Of a stretch of DNA of 64,000 nt, positions 8,516 to 19,500 are shown piece by piece. The stretch's first letter is position 1, and each line of letters begins with the position of its first letter. The stretch lies in contig JAMPFR010000008.1 of NCBI GenBank assembly GCA_023664365.1, positions 1 through 64,000 on the forward strand. The letters run 5' to 3'. Made by a program: the position numbers and the translations under genes. The notes under the pieces were generated by a model, which saw only the letters and a list, made by a program, of their open reading frames with translations, was not told the origin of the DNA and made no database searches. This DNA comes from Acetatifactor muris (GTDB taxonomy: Bacteria; Bacillota; Clostridia; Lachnospirales; Lachnospiraceae).

Positions 8516-9460
8516 TTATCGGAACAGGAGCTCCGGATCAACAGGTTCCCCGTTCAGAGTCAGCTTCAGGTAAAGATTTGCTCCCTCAACACAATAATAT
8601 TTGGTAGGAGCCGCAACCGAAGCTATCATGTCACCGGCGCCGATATAACTGTTCAGGGCAACATTAAGCCCTTTAAGCTGTCCGTAGGTAAGCCGGTAGC
8701 CGTCTCCCAAATCTACGGTGACTGCCTGGCCGATCTCCGAATCCTGAAAAATATCAATGACTTTGCCCGCCGCACAGGCAGTCACAGAGGTTCCTTCCCG
8801 GGCCGCTATAACCAGCGCCGGATTGTATTTGTATGCCTCCAGCGTTGAAAAATATTCGCTGCCGCTCATATTAAACGGGATCAGCACTTCACCCTCCAAG
8901 GGACGAAGCAGTCCGTCACCGGCTGCAAAATGCAGCTCCGGGCCGCTGATTTCCGCCGGTTCCACATTCGTCTGTTCCGGAATCACAGGCGCCGTATTTG
9001 CCTGCTCTGCACCCGGCTGTTCCTCACTTATCTTCTCTGCCGCAGGCTCCTCTGCCGGTTCTTCCGTCTCCGAATCTCCCGTATCCTTCACGGACTTTTC
9101 CTGTATTGCAGACTCTTCGCCCAGCACGGTAGTCACACCGGGAATTTCTATATTGCCTGAGCCTGCTTCCAACGGCATATAATCCAGGTCGTCCTCCGGG
9201 CTGAATCCCTGGTCGGCTATCTTGTCAAAGCTTTTTTCCGAATCTTCAATGGCGGGAGTATTCTGCGCTATCTCCTTACTTTTGCTCTCCACATTATCTT
9301 CAATGGCCGTAAAGTCCAGGGTATATCCGTTATCCTGGGCCTTTTCATCTCCCGCCTGCATGTAAATGCCTGTCATGGTCAGTGCCGTAAGCACAAAGGC
9401 TGATGAGGCAAGCATAATAATTCTTTCCTTCTTTGCATTGTCTTTTCTATTTCTCTTCAT
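8516..9460 (-). CDS. Membrane-anchored degenerate M23 (LytM-like) protein
   Basis: The 314-residue protein has one N-terminal membrane helix, a long acidic Ser/Glu/Pro-rich linker (residues 40-180) and a C-terminal M23 peptidase fold (VIAAREGTSVTACAAGKV ... VTVDLGDGYRLTYGQLKG ... LTLNGEPVDPE). The zinc ligands are gone: HxxxD, the AHL histidine (here GQL) and HLHFE (here NLYLKL). It should therefore bind wall or a partner rather than cut peptidoglycan, as SpoIIQ does in sporulation. SpoIIQ identity is only an analogy. The ATG at 9460 follows GGAAGGAAAG and is preferred to an upstream start at 9520. Confidence 0.7.
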   Translation of the reverse strand: MKRNRKDNAKKERIIMLASSAFVLTALTMTGIYMQAGDEKAQDNGYTLDFTAIEDNVESKSKEIAQNTPAIEDSEKSFDKIADQGFSPEDDLDYMPLEAGSGNIEIPGVTTVLGEESAIQEKSVKDTGDSETEEPAEEPAAEKISEEQPGAEQANTAPVIPEQTNVEPAEISGPELHFAAGDGLLRPLEGEVLIPFNMSGSEYFSTLEAYKYNPALVIAAREGTSVTACAAGKVIDIFQDSEIGQAVTVDLGDGYRLTYGQLKGLNVALNSYIGAGDMIASVAAPTKYYCVEGANLYLKLTLNGEPVDPELLFR

Positions 9461-9580
9461 GGCTGCTTTCCTTCCTTTTCCGCTGAAAATACATTGTAAG
9501 AACTGCTTCTTCACAATCATTTTTCCCGAATCAAAAGGAAATATGCAGACTGCATGACATATTTATATGCCTGCACAAAC

Positions 9581-9625
9581 AAAAAGCCTGCCTTTATCAC
9601 TCAGCCGATAAAGGCAGGCTTTTTT
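9581..9625. terminator. Bidirectional rho-independent terminator
   Basis: A perfect 18-bp stem AAAAAGCCTGCCTTTATC / GATAAAGGCAGGCTTTTT with an 8-nt loop and T-runs on both strands. It terminates the EF-hand gene, which ends at 9644. Confidence 0.93.
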
Positions 9626-9643
9626 ACCACATCTTTATGGTTT

Positions 9644-10834
9644 TCAGGCCTGTTTTTCATATTTTGCAACATCCACATGCTGCACGGTTCCTACATTCCC
9701 GTTTTCATACAGGAATACTCCCGTATTGCGGACAGCGCCCAGTGTCTGCCCGCCGGCGCCCTTCTGGGTGAAATCCGTGGACACATTCTGCAGGCAGATG
9801 GCTCCCACTCCTTTGTCTGCAAGGGTGTACAGCACATCTTTTCCGTTCTCGTCCTTTGTCCAGATCTTCAGCTTATCCCAGACGGCGTCATTCTCGTCAA
9901 TCCAGCCGTTGCCGTCCTGGTCGTACTTTGCCAGATCCGCAAAGCCGTTGCCGCTTTCCGTGCCGAACAATTCCTTGCCGTCATTAATGACGCCATCGTC
10001 ATTTTTGTCCAATGCCAGATACCCGCTTCCGGCTCCCAGCTGCGATACTTCATCCTCCTCTCCGTCGCCGTCAATGTCAAAATAGAATGTCTGATCCTCC
10101 AGCTGTGCCACATCCGTGTCCAGATTGATGACAAGCGGATCGCAGAAGGTAAAGGACGCAAGCTCCAGGTCTTCACGGTAATATTCCTGAAATTCCCGGC
10201 TCATACCCACATTCACATTAAAGCTGATCTCTCGCCCGTCTGCGGTTTTCACCGTGCCCGTGGTGGAGAAGGAAGCGCTTTCCGATTCCTCAAAATAGGT
10301 CTCCTGTCCCAGGCTTAACACCTTCATGTTTGTTACCAGCGTTCCGGGCTGCATCATCAAAAGACCGTTTTCGTTTCCGGACGCAGCGTTTACATTCGTC
10401 CCGCTTGTCCCTCCGTACTGAGATCCTCCGGTTTCAATGCCGTTTTCCTGCATCCACCGGTTAAGACGGTTCCTCCTTGCGGAAAACAGCAAATCAAATA
10501 TGTAGCGTATGGTCTGCTGCTTAATGTCCGCATAAGTCTGGCTTACCGAGCTGCGTATGGATACGCTGGAGACTGTGGTCTGGAATCTGGTCTGCCAGTC
10601 CTGAAGTGTAGCGGCATTTGCTTCCTTCCCCTCCTCCGTGGTATTTTCCTCCGCATTTCCGGCATTTCCCGTGTTACCGCCAATGGCGGTGTTCAGGGCA
10701 TTATTGCCCTGTGTCAGGCCCTGTTGATAATCCGTTATCATAAATCTCCTGACTGTTGTGTTGGAAGCTTTGTAGCTTCCGGCGGATTCCATTCCTACTG
10801 TACTGGAATCAATTCTCAATATACATCCTTTCAT
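9644..10834 (-). CDS. EF-hand-type calcium-binding protein
   Basis: The 396-residue protein has no signal peptide or membrane helix. The N-terminal 130 residues are Asn/Thr-rich, a helical region follows, and the C-terminal part carries EF-hand-like loops DIDGDGEEDEV, DKNDDGVINDGKELF and DQDGNGWIDENDAVW. Similar proteins of unknown role are common in Lachnospiraceae. The ATG at 10834 is chosen because GGAG sits 8 bp upstream; a GTG two codons earlier is too close. The promoter resembles a sigma-D (flagellar) site, suggesting a link to motility. A strong terminator follows. Confidence 0.7.
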   Translation of the reverse strand: MKGCILRIDSSTVGMESAGSYKASNTTVRRFMITDYQQGLTQGNNALNTAIGGNTGNAGNAEENTTEEGKEANAATLQDWQTRFQTTVSSVSIRSSVSQTYADIKQQTIRYIFDLLFSARRNRLNRWMQENGIETGGSQYGGTSGTNVNAASGNENGLLMMQPGTLVTNMKVLSLGQETYFEESESASFSTTGTVKTADGREISFNVNVGMSREFQEYYREDLELASFTFCDPLVINLDTDVAQLEDQTFYFDIDGDGEEDEVSQLGAGSGYLALDKNDDGVINDGKELFGTESGNGFADLAKYDQDGNGWIDENDAVWDKLKIWTKDENGKDVLYTLADKGVGAICLQNVSTDFTQKGAGGQTLGAVRNTGVFLYENGNVGTVQHVDVAKYEKQA

Positions 10835-10970
10835 TTCCACCGCTCCGGCGCTCGTCAGCTTACCGGAACTAAAAAGATGGCATCTGATGAGAATATCCGT
10901 TCCCAGTCAAACACCATCCGTGGTCTTTCTATACTCGGCGACAGTTGGCCAACTGCTTCCTGCATATAGT

Positions 10971-10997
10971 ATATCGACACTTTTTTAATTAACTTTA
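10971..10997 (-). promoter_or_regulatory. Sigma-D (FliA)-like promoter
   Basis: Minus-strand TAAA at 10997-10994, a 15-bp spacer, then GTCGATAT at 10978-10971. The Bacillus sigma-D consensus is TAAA-N15-GCCGATAT, so there is one mismatch. It lies about 135 bp upstream of the EF-hand gene. Confidence 0.6.
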
Positions 10998-11005
10998 GCC
11001 GCAAT

Positions 11006-11554
11006 CTATTCCGGCTGCTCCGGCGTCTCCCCCGCCGACGCCCTTTGTATCGGCATGGGCATTCCCTGTTTCTTTGCCGCCATTTGACGGGCCTGGGCCA
11101 CCCGCGCCGCTATCATTCCGGCTACCATCTCCTTGGGTACAATCACATTCGCTCCCATGGGATTGATGACAAACCCGTAAGCCGGACTCTGGTTTCCCTG
11201 GGGGTCACGGCGCAGCAGCATATTTGCATAATCCTCAAACTTCAGGGCAAAGGTAGGCAGCTCTTTATTTCTCTCCACCCACTTTCTGTACTCTACAGCG
11301 TCGGTAAAGCCCATAAAAAATTTTTTCCCGTCCGGCGTCGCAAGCATGGGAAACTGTACCCTGCCTCCGGGCGCTATGGTCAGATTACCCTCCGCGTCCG
11401 CCACGGGCTCGGGAACGATGACAGCGGGAGCCTGTAAGGATGCTTTTGCCAGCTCGGCGGCAAACATATTACGGTGCTCCGGCGTATCCTCCGCCTTCAT
11501 CAGCTCGATACAGCCCACCAGCATGGGATTGGAAACAGCTTTATTGAATTCCAT
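11006..11554 (-). CDS. SseB-family protein
   Basis: The 182-residue protein resembles the SseB N-terminal domain family: an N-terminal NPMLVGCIELMKAEDTPEHR helix, then VQFPMLATPDGKKFFMGFTD and a C-terminal VINPMGANVIVPKEM. SseB-type proteins in Firmicutes have no settled role. The tail is Ala/Gln/Pro-rich. It starts 12 bp after the aconitase-family gene and is probably co-transcribed with it; the ribosome site is GAAAGGA. Confidence 0.7.
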   Translation of the reverse strand: MEFNKAVSNPMLVGCIELMKAEDTPEHRNMFAAELAKASLQAPAVIVPEPVADAEGNLTIAPGGRVQFPMLATPDGKKFFMGFTDAVEYRKWVERNKELPTFALKFEDYANMLLRRDPQGNQSPAYGFVINPMGANVIVPKEMVAGMIAARVAQARQMAAKKQGMPMPIQRASAGETPEQPE

Positions 11555-11566
11555 ATATTATTCCTT

Positions 11567-13855
11567 TCACACCCTATTGTAGTTAATCAGACAGCCCTTT
11601 AAGATAATCTGTCTCTCCTGGTCCGTCAGTTCGCCCAGGGTCAGTTCAAATTCCTTCAAAGCGCCATTCTTCACCACATATGCGGTAATCACGTCAGCCT
11701 TTTCTTCCACAGCCTTTTGAATGTCCGGAATGAAAAGGTAATCCAGATTCTTGAAGGGCAGCTCTTCCTCTTTGATGACAAAGGGCAGCATCCCCCAGTT
11801 AATCAGGTTGGAGCGATACCGTTTTGTGGCGTATTCGTTTGCAATATTGGCCCAGCCTCCCAGCACCTTCTGGCAGGAAGCCGCCTGTTCCCTGGCGGAG
11901 CCGTCACCGGGCTTCACCGCAAAAATCGTGGAGCCGAAGCCTGTATTCACATGGCTCACCTCCGGGAAGCTGCTCTTAATGGCCCCCATGATTTCCTTGA
12001 TTTCCGGCATTACATGGCAGGGATGTCCTCCCCTTCTGCGTTCTTCCTCCAGTCCCCGCATTACCTTTGCCCGCTCCACATATTCCGGATCCTTCCGGCT
12101 CAAAGTAAACTCCGCCAGTCCCAGAGGATTGGAACGGTAGGAAGAGGTCTCGCCGGAGGGAATCAACTCGTCCGTGGTGGTCACGGGATCATGTATCTCG
12201 CTGACTACCCGCAGCACCAGATTTTCAGGAAGGGCCCCCATCTCAGGCCAGTCCTTGATATTCGGCCCGAACTGAATCTCCGTATCAGGGTCTGCCACGC
12301 CGTGGGAATCAAACACACGATTCTCATAAATCCTGCTGTCAAAATGATACTTATATTTTCCAATCTCACCGTCAAATTCCGTAGCGGGCGTCAATACACC
12401 TTTATTTGCCGCCGTTGCAGCAATGGATCTGGCGTCCATCAGAGCCACGGAGGATATCTGACCGTTCTGCAGCTTACTTCCCTCACGGTTGGGGAAGTTT
12501 CTGGTGGAATGGCGGATACTGAAGGCATTGTTTGCAGGCGTATCTCCTGCCCCAAAGCAGGGGCCGCAGAAGGCGGTCTTCATCACAGCGCCCGTCTCCA
12601 GAATGGATGCCGCGCATCCGTTCCGAATCAGTTCCATATATACCGGCATGGAAGCAGGGTAAACGCTTAAGGTAAAGCCGTCGGATCCTATACTGCTTCC
12701 CTTTAAAATATCCGCCGCAGCGCAGATGTTTTCAAAGCCGCCGCCTGCGCAGCCTGCAATAATGCCCTGGTCTACCATGAACTTACCGTTCCTTACCTTG
12801 TCCTTCAGTTTAAAGTCCACGACGCCGTCCAGACTTACCTTTGCACGCTTCTCCGTCTCCTCCAGGATGTCCATAAGGTTTGCGTTCAGCTCTTCGATGG
12901 TGTAGGTGTTGCTGGGATGAAAAGGCATTGCAATCATGGGACGCACCTTGGAGAGGTCTACCTTAATCAGGCCGTCATAGTAAGCAATCCTTCCGGGATT
13001 CAGTTCTCTGTAATCCTCCCCCCGGCCATGGATCTCATAGAAATCCGCAATCTCCTGATCCGTCTTCCAGATGGAGGACAGACAGGTGGTCTCCGTTGTC
13101 ATCACGTCAATGCCGATACGGAAGTCTGCGCTTAAATTTGCCACACCCGGGCCTACAAACTCCAGCACCTTGTTTTTCACATAGCCGTTCTTAAACACGG
13201 CTCCGATAATGGCCAGTGCAACATCCTGCGGGCCCACGCCCTTCACTGGGGCGCCGGTCAGGTACACGGCCACTACCTCCGGCATATTGATATCATAGGT
13301 CTGCCGCAGCAGCTGTTTCACCAGTTCAGGCCCGCCCTCGCCCACGGCCATGGTGCCAAGGGCGCCGTAACGGGTGTGGGAGTCGGAGCCTAAGATCATG
13401 GCGCCGCCTTTGGTAAGCATCTCTCTGGCATACTGATGAATCACCGCCTGATGAGGGGGCACATAGACGCCGCCGTACCTTTTGGCGCAGGTCAGGCCGA
13501 ACATGTGGTCATCCTCATTGATGGTGCCGCCTACGGCGCAAAGGGAGTTATGACAGTTTGTGAGCACATAGGGCACGGGAAATTTTTCCAGCCCCGAAGC
13601 CCTGGCCGTCTGAATGATGCCCACAAAGGTAATATCATGGCTTGTCAGCTTGTCAAAGCGGATATTCAGCTTTTCCATATTGCCGGAGATGTTGTGGCTC
13701 TCCAGAATGCCGTAGGTTATGGTCTTTCTTGCCGCGTTCTCCTTTGTAACTCCCCAGCCGCCCTTTTTCATAATCTCCGCAGCCGCGTCGGGCCCGTCGG
13801 GGATAATATCCTCACCGTTAATCAGAAAGGCTCCGCCCTGCAATAGCTCTATCAT
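11567..13855 (-). CDS. Aconitase-family hydratase
   Basis: The 762-residue iron-sulfur hydratase has the aconitase fold: [19 protein letters not shown], the first cluster cysteine in [10 protein letters not shown], the Cys pair in [27 protein letters not shown], and a C-terminal swivel domain. The expected reaction is citrate-isocitrate isomerisation or a related dehydration. Citrate synthase and isocitrate dehydrogenase are not nearby, so a substrate other than citrate is possible. AGGAGGAAGC precedes the ATG. It lies downstream of glgP and upstream of the SseB-like gene. Confidence 0.85.
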   Translation of the reverse strand: MIELLQGGAFLINGEDIIPDGPDAAAEIMKKGGWGVTKENAARKTITYGILESHNISGNMEKLNIRFDKLTSHDITFVGIIQTARASGLEKFPVPYVLTNCHNSLCAVGGTINEDDHMFGLTCAKRYGGVYVPPHQAVIHQYAREMLTKGGAMILGSDSHTRYGALGTMAVGEGGPELVKQLLRQTYDINMPEVVAVYLTGAPVKGVGPQDVALAIIGAVFKNGYVKNKVLEFVGPGVANLSADFRIGIDVMTTETTCLSSIWKTDQEIADFYEIHGRGEDYRELNPGRIAYYDGLIKVDLSKVRPMIAMPFHPSNTYTIEELNANLMDILEETEKRAKVSLDGVVDFKLKDKVRNGKFMVDQGIIAGCAGGGFENICAAADILKGSSIGSDGFTLSVYPASMPVYMELIRNGCAASILETGAVMKTAFCGPCFGAGDTPANNAFSIRHSTRNFPNREGSKLQNGQISSVALMDARSIAATAANKGVLTPATEFDGEIGKYKYHFDSRIYENRVFDSHGVADPDTEIQFGPNIKDWPEMGALPENLVLRVVSEIHDPVTTTDELIPSGETSSYRSNPLGLAEFTLSRKDPEYVERAKVMRGLEEERRRGGHPCHVMPEIKEIMGAIKSSFPEVSHVNTGFGSTIFAVKPGDGSAREQAASCQKVLGGWANIANEYATKRYRSNLINWGMLPFVIKEEELPFKNLDYLFIPDIQKAVEEKADVITAYVVKNGALKEFELTLGELTDQERQIILKGCLINYNRV

Positions 13856-13949
13856 ATGCTTCCTCCTCTTTATCGATCCTGTCGCGATCTTCCATCACAA
13901 TGTGGCCTCCGGTTACATTGCAGCCTTCGGTTACATCGTAATCCTTCAA
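13856..13949. repeat. Degenerate short tandem repeat after glgP
   Basis: About three units of 17-19 bp resembling CATTGCAGCCTTCGGTTA lie between the glgP stop and the hydratase start. The copies are imperfect and start at the glgP stop codon. Confidence 0.5.
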
Positions 13950-16490
13950 TTACATTGTCACCTTGTCCAGGTGCCAGATTTCATCCACATACTGCTGAAT
14001 GGTTCTGTCTGAGGTAAACTTGCCGGAGCATGCCACATTCAGGATGGCGCTCTTCGCCCACCCTTCTGTATTGCGGTAAGCCGCCTCCACCTTTTTCTGT
14101 GCTTCCGCATAGGCTTTGAAATCCTTCAGAATAAAGTAGGTATCCGCCTTTGAGGTGCTTAAGGTGTTCAGCAGGGAATTATACAGCGGGCGGAACAGCT
14201 CCCTGTCAGAGGAATAGGTTCCGTCAAGCAGCTGCTCCAGTACCCGGTGAATGTCGCTGTCGCTGTTGTATATGTCCATGGGGTTATAGCCGCCCTGATT
14301 CTCATAACGGATAACCTCATCGGAGGAAAGACCGAAGATAAATGCGTTCTCCTGCCCCACCTCTTCCACAATTTCAACGTTTGCGCCGTCCATGGTTCCT
14401 AAAGTCAGCGCGCCGTTCAGCATGAATTTCATGTTGCCGGTGCCGGAGGCCTCCTTGCTGGCAGTGGAAATCTGCTCCGACACGTCTGCTGCCGCAAAGA
14501 TAATCTCCGCGTTGGACACATTGTAATTCTCAATAAAGACTACTTTGATTTTGCCGCCGATGGAAGCGTCATTGTTTACCACGTCAGCCACGGAATTAAT
14601 CAGCTTAATGGTCAGCTTTGCGTTGCGGTAGCCTGCCGCCGCCTTTGCACCGAAAATAAAGGTTCTGGGATAGAACTCCATATCCGGGGCTGCCTTCAGC
14701 TGGTTATACAGGTACATCACATGCAGAATATTCAGCAGCTGTCTTTTGTACTCGTGAAGACGCTTCACCTGCACGTCGAAAATGGAATCGGGATTCACAT
14801 CCACGCCGTTGTGCTCTTTAATATACTTTGCCAGACGGAGCTTGTTCTGATATTTAATATCCATGAACTCCTTCTGTGCCTTTTTATCCTCCGCCAGTCC
14901 CTTTAACTTCTCAATCTGGGGCAGATCCCGGATCCAGCCGTCCCCCACCTTGGAGGTCACCCAGTCAGCCAGCAGAGGGTTGCCGTGGAGCAGGAACCTT
15001 CTCTGGGTAATGCCGTTAGTCTTATTGTTAAAGCGCTCCGGATACAGCTCGTAAAAATCCTTCAGCTCCTGGTGCTTTAAGATCTCCGTGTGCAGCCTTG
15101 CCACGCCGTTTACGGAATAGCCCGCAATGATTGCCATATGGGCCATGCGCACCTGCCCGTTGTAAAGAATCGCCATTTTGGAAATCTTATCCTGTACCTC
15201 GCCGTAATATTTCTCCTCCAACTGCAGGATAAAGCGGCGGTTGATTTCCTCCACAATCTGATAAATCCTGGGAAGCAGCCTCTGGAACAGGTCAATGGGC
15301 CACTTTTCCAGCGCCTCAGACATAATGGTGTGGTTAGTGTAGGCGCAGGTATGGGTGGTAATATCCCATGCCTCGTCCCAGCTGAGGTTGTAATCATCCA
15401 GCAGAATACGCATCAGCTCAGGCACCGCCACGGTAGGGTGGGTATCGTTGAGCTGGAAGGTTACCTTCTCCGGGAATCTGTGAATATCGTCATGCCTGCG
15501 CATAAACTTCTCCACCGCCTCCTGTACCGACGCGGAGATAAAGAAATACTGCTGCTTTAAGCGCAGCTCCTTGCCTGCATAGTGATTGTCATTGGGGTAA
15601 AGCACCTCCACGATGTTCCGCGCCAGGTTCTCCTGCTCCACCGCCCTGCGGTAATCCCCCTTGTCAAAGGAATCCAGCTGGAAGCCGTCCATGGGCTCCG
15701 CATCCCAGATGCGCAGGGTGTTCACAATGCCGTTCCCGTAGCCCACGATAGGCAAATCAAAGGGAATGGCTCTCACCGCCTGGTAATCCTCCTGTACAAA
15801 GTGGTTGTTCCCGTTTTCGTCGCAGTGGATGGACACATGTCCGCCGAATTTTACCACTTTGGCATATTCCGGCCTGCGCAGTTCAAAGGGATTGCCGTTT
15901 TCAAGCCAGTTATCGGGCACCTCCACCTGATAGCCGTCCTTAATCTGCTGCTTGAACATACCGTAACGGTAACGGATGCCGCAGCCGTAAGCCGGATAAC
16001 CCAGGGTTGCCAGGGAGTCAAGGAAGCAGGCTGCCAGTCTTCCCAGGCCGCCGTTGCCCAGACCCGCGTCCGGCTCCTGATCCTCCACCAGGTTCAAATC
16101 CATGCCCAGCTCCTCCAGCGCCTCCCGCACGGGAGCGGAAGCCTGCAGATTGATGATATTGTTGCCCATTGCACGGCCCATCAGGAATTCCATGGACATA
16201 TAATAGACCATTTTGGGATCCTGCTTCTCATATGCCTTCTGGGTGTCAATCCAGTTGTCCATAATCTGATCCTTTATGGCCAGGGACGCCGCCTGGAACA
16301 CCTGCTGGGGAGTCGCCTCCTCCATGTCCTTGCGGTACAGAGTCTTGATATTGTAGACCACGCTTCTTTTAAAAAGATCCTTATTAAATGCCGGTCTTTC
16401 CGGGACCGCTTTCTCCGGGACCGCTTTTTCTGCCGCGGGTTTCTCTGTCTCCGCTTTCTCAGCCACGTTCTTATGCATCAAATTTTTCAT
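13950..16490 (-). CDS. glgP: Glycogen phosphorylase
   Basis: GlgP releases glucose-1-phosphate from glycogen or maltodextrin. The 846-residue cytosolic enzyme has MSMEFLMGRAMGNN, DAGLGNGGLGRLAACFLDS and the pyridoxal-phosphate lysine motif EASGTGNMKFMLNGALTLGT near residue 683. The first 35 residues are an unusual Ala/Glu/Lys/Pro tract (AEKAVPEKAVPER) from an 18-bp tandem repeat, absent from most family members. The ATG follows AAGGAGAG. With glgC and glgD (35.6-38.0 kb) it shows glycogen storage and turnover. Confidence 0.95.
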   Translation of the reverse strand: MKNLMHKNVAEKAETEKPAAEKAVPEKAVPERPAFNKDLFKRSVVYNIKTLYRKDMEEATPQQVFQAASLAIKDQIMDNWIDTQKAYEKQDPKMVYYMSMEFLMGRAMGNNIINLQASAPVREALEELGMDLNLVEDQEPDAGLGNGGLGRLAACFLDSLATLGYPAYGCGIRYRYGMFKQQIKDGYQVEVPDNWLENGNPFELRRPEYAKVVKFGGHVSIHCDENGNNHFVQEDYQAVRAIPFDLPIVGYGNGIVNTLRIWDAEPMDGFQLDSFDKGDYRRAVEQENLARNIVEVLYPNDNHYAGKELRLKQQYFFISASVQEAVEKFMRRHDDIHRFPEKVTFQLNDTHPTVAVPELMRILLDDYNLSWDEAWDITTHTCAYTNHTIMSEALEKWPIDLFQRLLPRIYQIVEEINRRFILQLEEKYYGEVQDKISKMAILYNGQVRMAHMAIIAGYSVNGVARLHTEILKHQELKDFYELYPERFNNKTNGITQRRFLLHGNPLLADWVTSKVGDGWIRDLPQIEKLKGLAEDKKAQKEFMDIKYQNKLRLAKYIKEHNGVDVNPDSIFDVQVKRLHEYKRQLLNILHVMYLYNQLKAAPDMEFYPRTFIFGAKAAAGYRNAKLTIKLINSVADVVNNDASIGGKIKVVFIENYNVSNAEIIFAAADVSEQISTASKEASGTGNMKFMLNGALTLGTMDGANVEIVEEVGQENAFIFGLSSDEVIRYENQGGYNPMDIYNSDSDIHRVLEQLLDGTYSSDRELFRPLYNSLLNTLSTSKADTYFILKDFKAYAEAQKKVEAAYRNTEGWAKSAILNVACSGKFTSDRTIQQYVDEIWHLDKVTM

Positions 16491-16523
16491 GTGACACTCT
16501 CCTTTTTGAAATATAACAAATCT

Positions 16524-16553
16524 ATTTTACCATAGCTCCCCCGGTGTTTTCAA
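16524..16553 (-). promoter_or_regulatory. Candidate glgP promoter
   Basis: TTGAAA and TAAAAT are separated by 18 bp in the short gap between the ileS stop and glgP on the minus strand. Confidence 0.5.
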
Positions 16554-19500
16554 ACCTTTTCTATGGCAATCGTCACCTTTTCCCCGTTGACGTCGTCCCA
16601 GTCCTTTAAAACAGCGTACTCGGCGCCTTCCGTCAGTTCCTCCGCCAGCACCTTGCCGCAGATGGCCCGGCTGTTCTTCCGGGCCAGGGCAGACAGCTTC
16701 CCGTTACCGTTCAGGGAAACCCTGATGTGATCCATAACCTCAAACCCGGCGTCCTTGCGCATGGTCTGTATCTTGCTGATGATCTCGTTTACAAAGCCTT
16801 CCTCGATCAGCTCCTCCGTCAGGTTGGTATCCAGCACCACCGTCATGCGGCTGTCCTCCTGGGTCACATAGCCTTCCTTCTTTGCCGTCTCGATCAGCAG
16901 ATCCTCCTTTGTCAGCTCCACAGCCGTACCGTCCACGGCAAAAGTCAGCACACCCTTTTCATTCAGCTCATCCATGGCGGCATTGCCGTCCAGAGAACCC
17001 AGGGCGTTCCGGATGCCGTTCAGCAGCTTGCCGTACTTGGGCCCTACCGTCCGAAGCTGGGGTTTAAAGAGATAAGCGGTGAAATCCCTCACATCATCCG
17101 TGAACACCACTTCCTTCACATTCAGCTCACCTTTGATAATATCCGTGTAAAAGGCATCCAGCTTATAGTCCGCCTTCATGTACATCCTGCACAGCGGCTG
17201 GCGGTTCTTGATACCCGCATCCTCTCTGCAGGCATGGCCCATGGTAACCGCATCCCGCAGCTGCGCCATGTCCTCCTCCAGCTTCCTGTCAATACAGCTT
17301 TCCTCCGCCGCCGGGAAATCGCAGAGGTGGATGCTCTCCGGCGCGTTCCCGTCGATGCTCCTCACCAGATTCTGGTAAATATCCTCCGTCATAAAGGGAA
17401 TCATGGGCGCGGCCGCCTTGCAGACAGTCACCAGTGCTGTATACAGCGTCATGTAGGCGTTGATCTTGTCCTGCTCCATGCCCTTTGCCCAGAAACGCTC
17501 ACGGCTGCGGCGGACATACCAGTTGCTCATTTCCTCCACGAAATCCTCCAGGGCTGCCGCCGCCTCCGGGATACGGTATTTGTCCAGATTGTCATCCACC
17601 GCCTTCACCGTGGTGTTCAGACGGGAAAGCAGCCATTTATCCATAACGGGCAGTTTGTCATATTCCAGGGTATACTTCGTGGCGTCAAAGCTGTCGATCT
17701 CTGCATACAGTACAAAGAAGGCATAGGTATTCCACAAGGTACCCATTATCTTCCGCTGTCCCTCCTGCACAATCTTGCCTGAAAAACGCTTGGGCAGCCA
17801 GGGAGCGGAGCTGGTGTAAAAATACCACCTGATAGCGTCTGCGCCGTAAGCGGCCAGGGCCTCGAAGGGATCCACCGCATTCCCCTTGGATTTGCTCATC
17901 TTCTGGCCGTTCTCATCCTGCACATGGCCCAGGACAATGACATTCTCATAGGGCGCTTTGTTAAATAAAAGGGTAGACTCCGCCATCAGAGAGTGGAACC
18001 AGCCTCTGGTCTGGTCTACCGCCTCGGAGATAAACTTCGCAGGGAACTGCTGCTCAAACAGTTCCTTATTTTCAAAGGGATAATGGTGCTGCGCAAAGGG
18101 CATGGCGCCTGAGTCAAACCAGCAGTCAATCACCTCCGGCACCCGCTTCATGGCGCCGCCGCACTCCGGGCAGGCATAGGTCACTTCATCTATATAGGGC
18201 CTGTGCAGCTCCACCTTTGCCGCATCGGGATTGCCCGCCTTCTCAGCCAGCTCCGCCCGGCTGCCGATACATTCCTGATGTCCGCACTGACACTCCCAGA
18301 TATTTAAGGGCGTACCCCAGTAGCGGTTCCGGGAGATAGCCCAGTCCTGAATATTTTCCAGCCAGTTTCCGAATCGTCCCGTGCCGATGGACTCCGGAAT
18401 CCAGTTCACGGTGTTGTTGTTGCGAATCAAATCCTCCTTTACGGCCGTCTCCCGGATATACCAGGACTCTCTCGCATAATAAATCAGAGGGGTGTCGCAC
18501 CTCCAGCAGTGAGGATATTCATGCTCGAATTTAGGCGCGGCAAAGAGCTTTCCCTTCGCCTCCAGACCTTTTAGGATTTCAGGGTCCGCCTTTTTCACAA
18601 ACAGCCCTGCATAGGCAGTCTCCTCCGTCATCTCGCCCTTGCCGTTTACAAACTGTACGAAGGGCAGATCATATTTTCGGCCTACATTTGCATCGTCCTC
18701 ACCAAAGGCAGGCGCAATGTGTACAATACCTGTGCCGTCGGACATGGTGACATAGCTGTCGCAGGTGACAAAATGAGCCTTCTTGCCCTGTTTTGCCGCA
18801 GCCTCCCCGGCGCAGGCAAACAGGGGCTCATACTCCCTGTATTCCAAATCCTTTCCTTTATATGTCTCCAGGATCTCATAGGCAGGATCCTCCTCGCCGT
18901 CTTTTCCCGCCCCCTTTGACGTACCGCCGGCCGGTCTGCCCAGAACGGCGTCCAGCAGAGCCTGTGCCATATAATAGGTATAACCGTCGGCGGCCTTAAC
19001 CTTGCAGTAGGCCTCCTCCGGATTCACGCACAGCGCCAGGTTGGAGGGAAGTGTCCAGGGGGTGGTGGTCCAGGCCAGGAAATAGGCGTCCTCCCCTACA
19101 CATTTAAAGCGCACGATGGCAGAGCGCTCCTTCACCGTCTTATAGCCCTGGGCTACCTCCTGGGCCGAAAGAGGCGTTCCGCAGCGGGGACAGTAGGGCA
19201 CAATCTTAAAGCCCTTGTACAGCAGGCCCTTATCCCAGATAGTCTTTAACGCCCACCACTCGGACTCGATAAAGTCATCGTCATAGGTGACATAGGGGTG
19301 ATCCATATCCGCCCAAAAGCCCACAATGCCGGAAAAATCCTCCCACATGCCCTTATATTTCCACACGCTCTCCTTACACTTGTCGATAAAGGGCTCCAAG
19401 CCGTAAGCTTCTATCTGATCCTTGCCGTCCAGTCCCAGCAGCTTTTCCACCTCAATCTCCACAGGCAGGCCGTGGGTATCCCAGCCGGCCTTGCGGGGCA

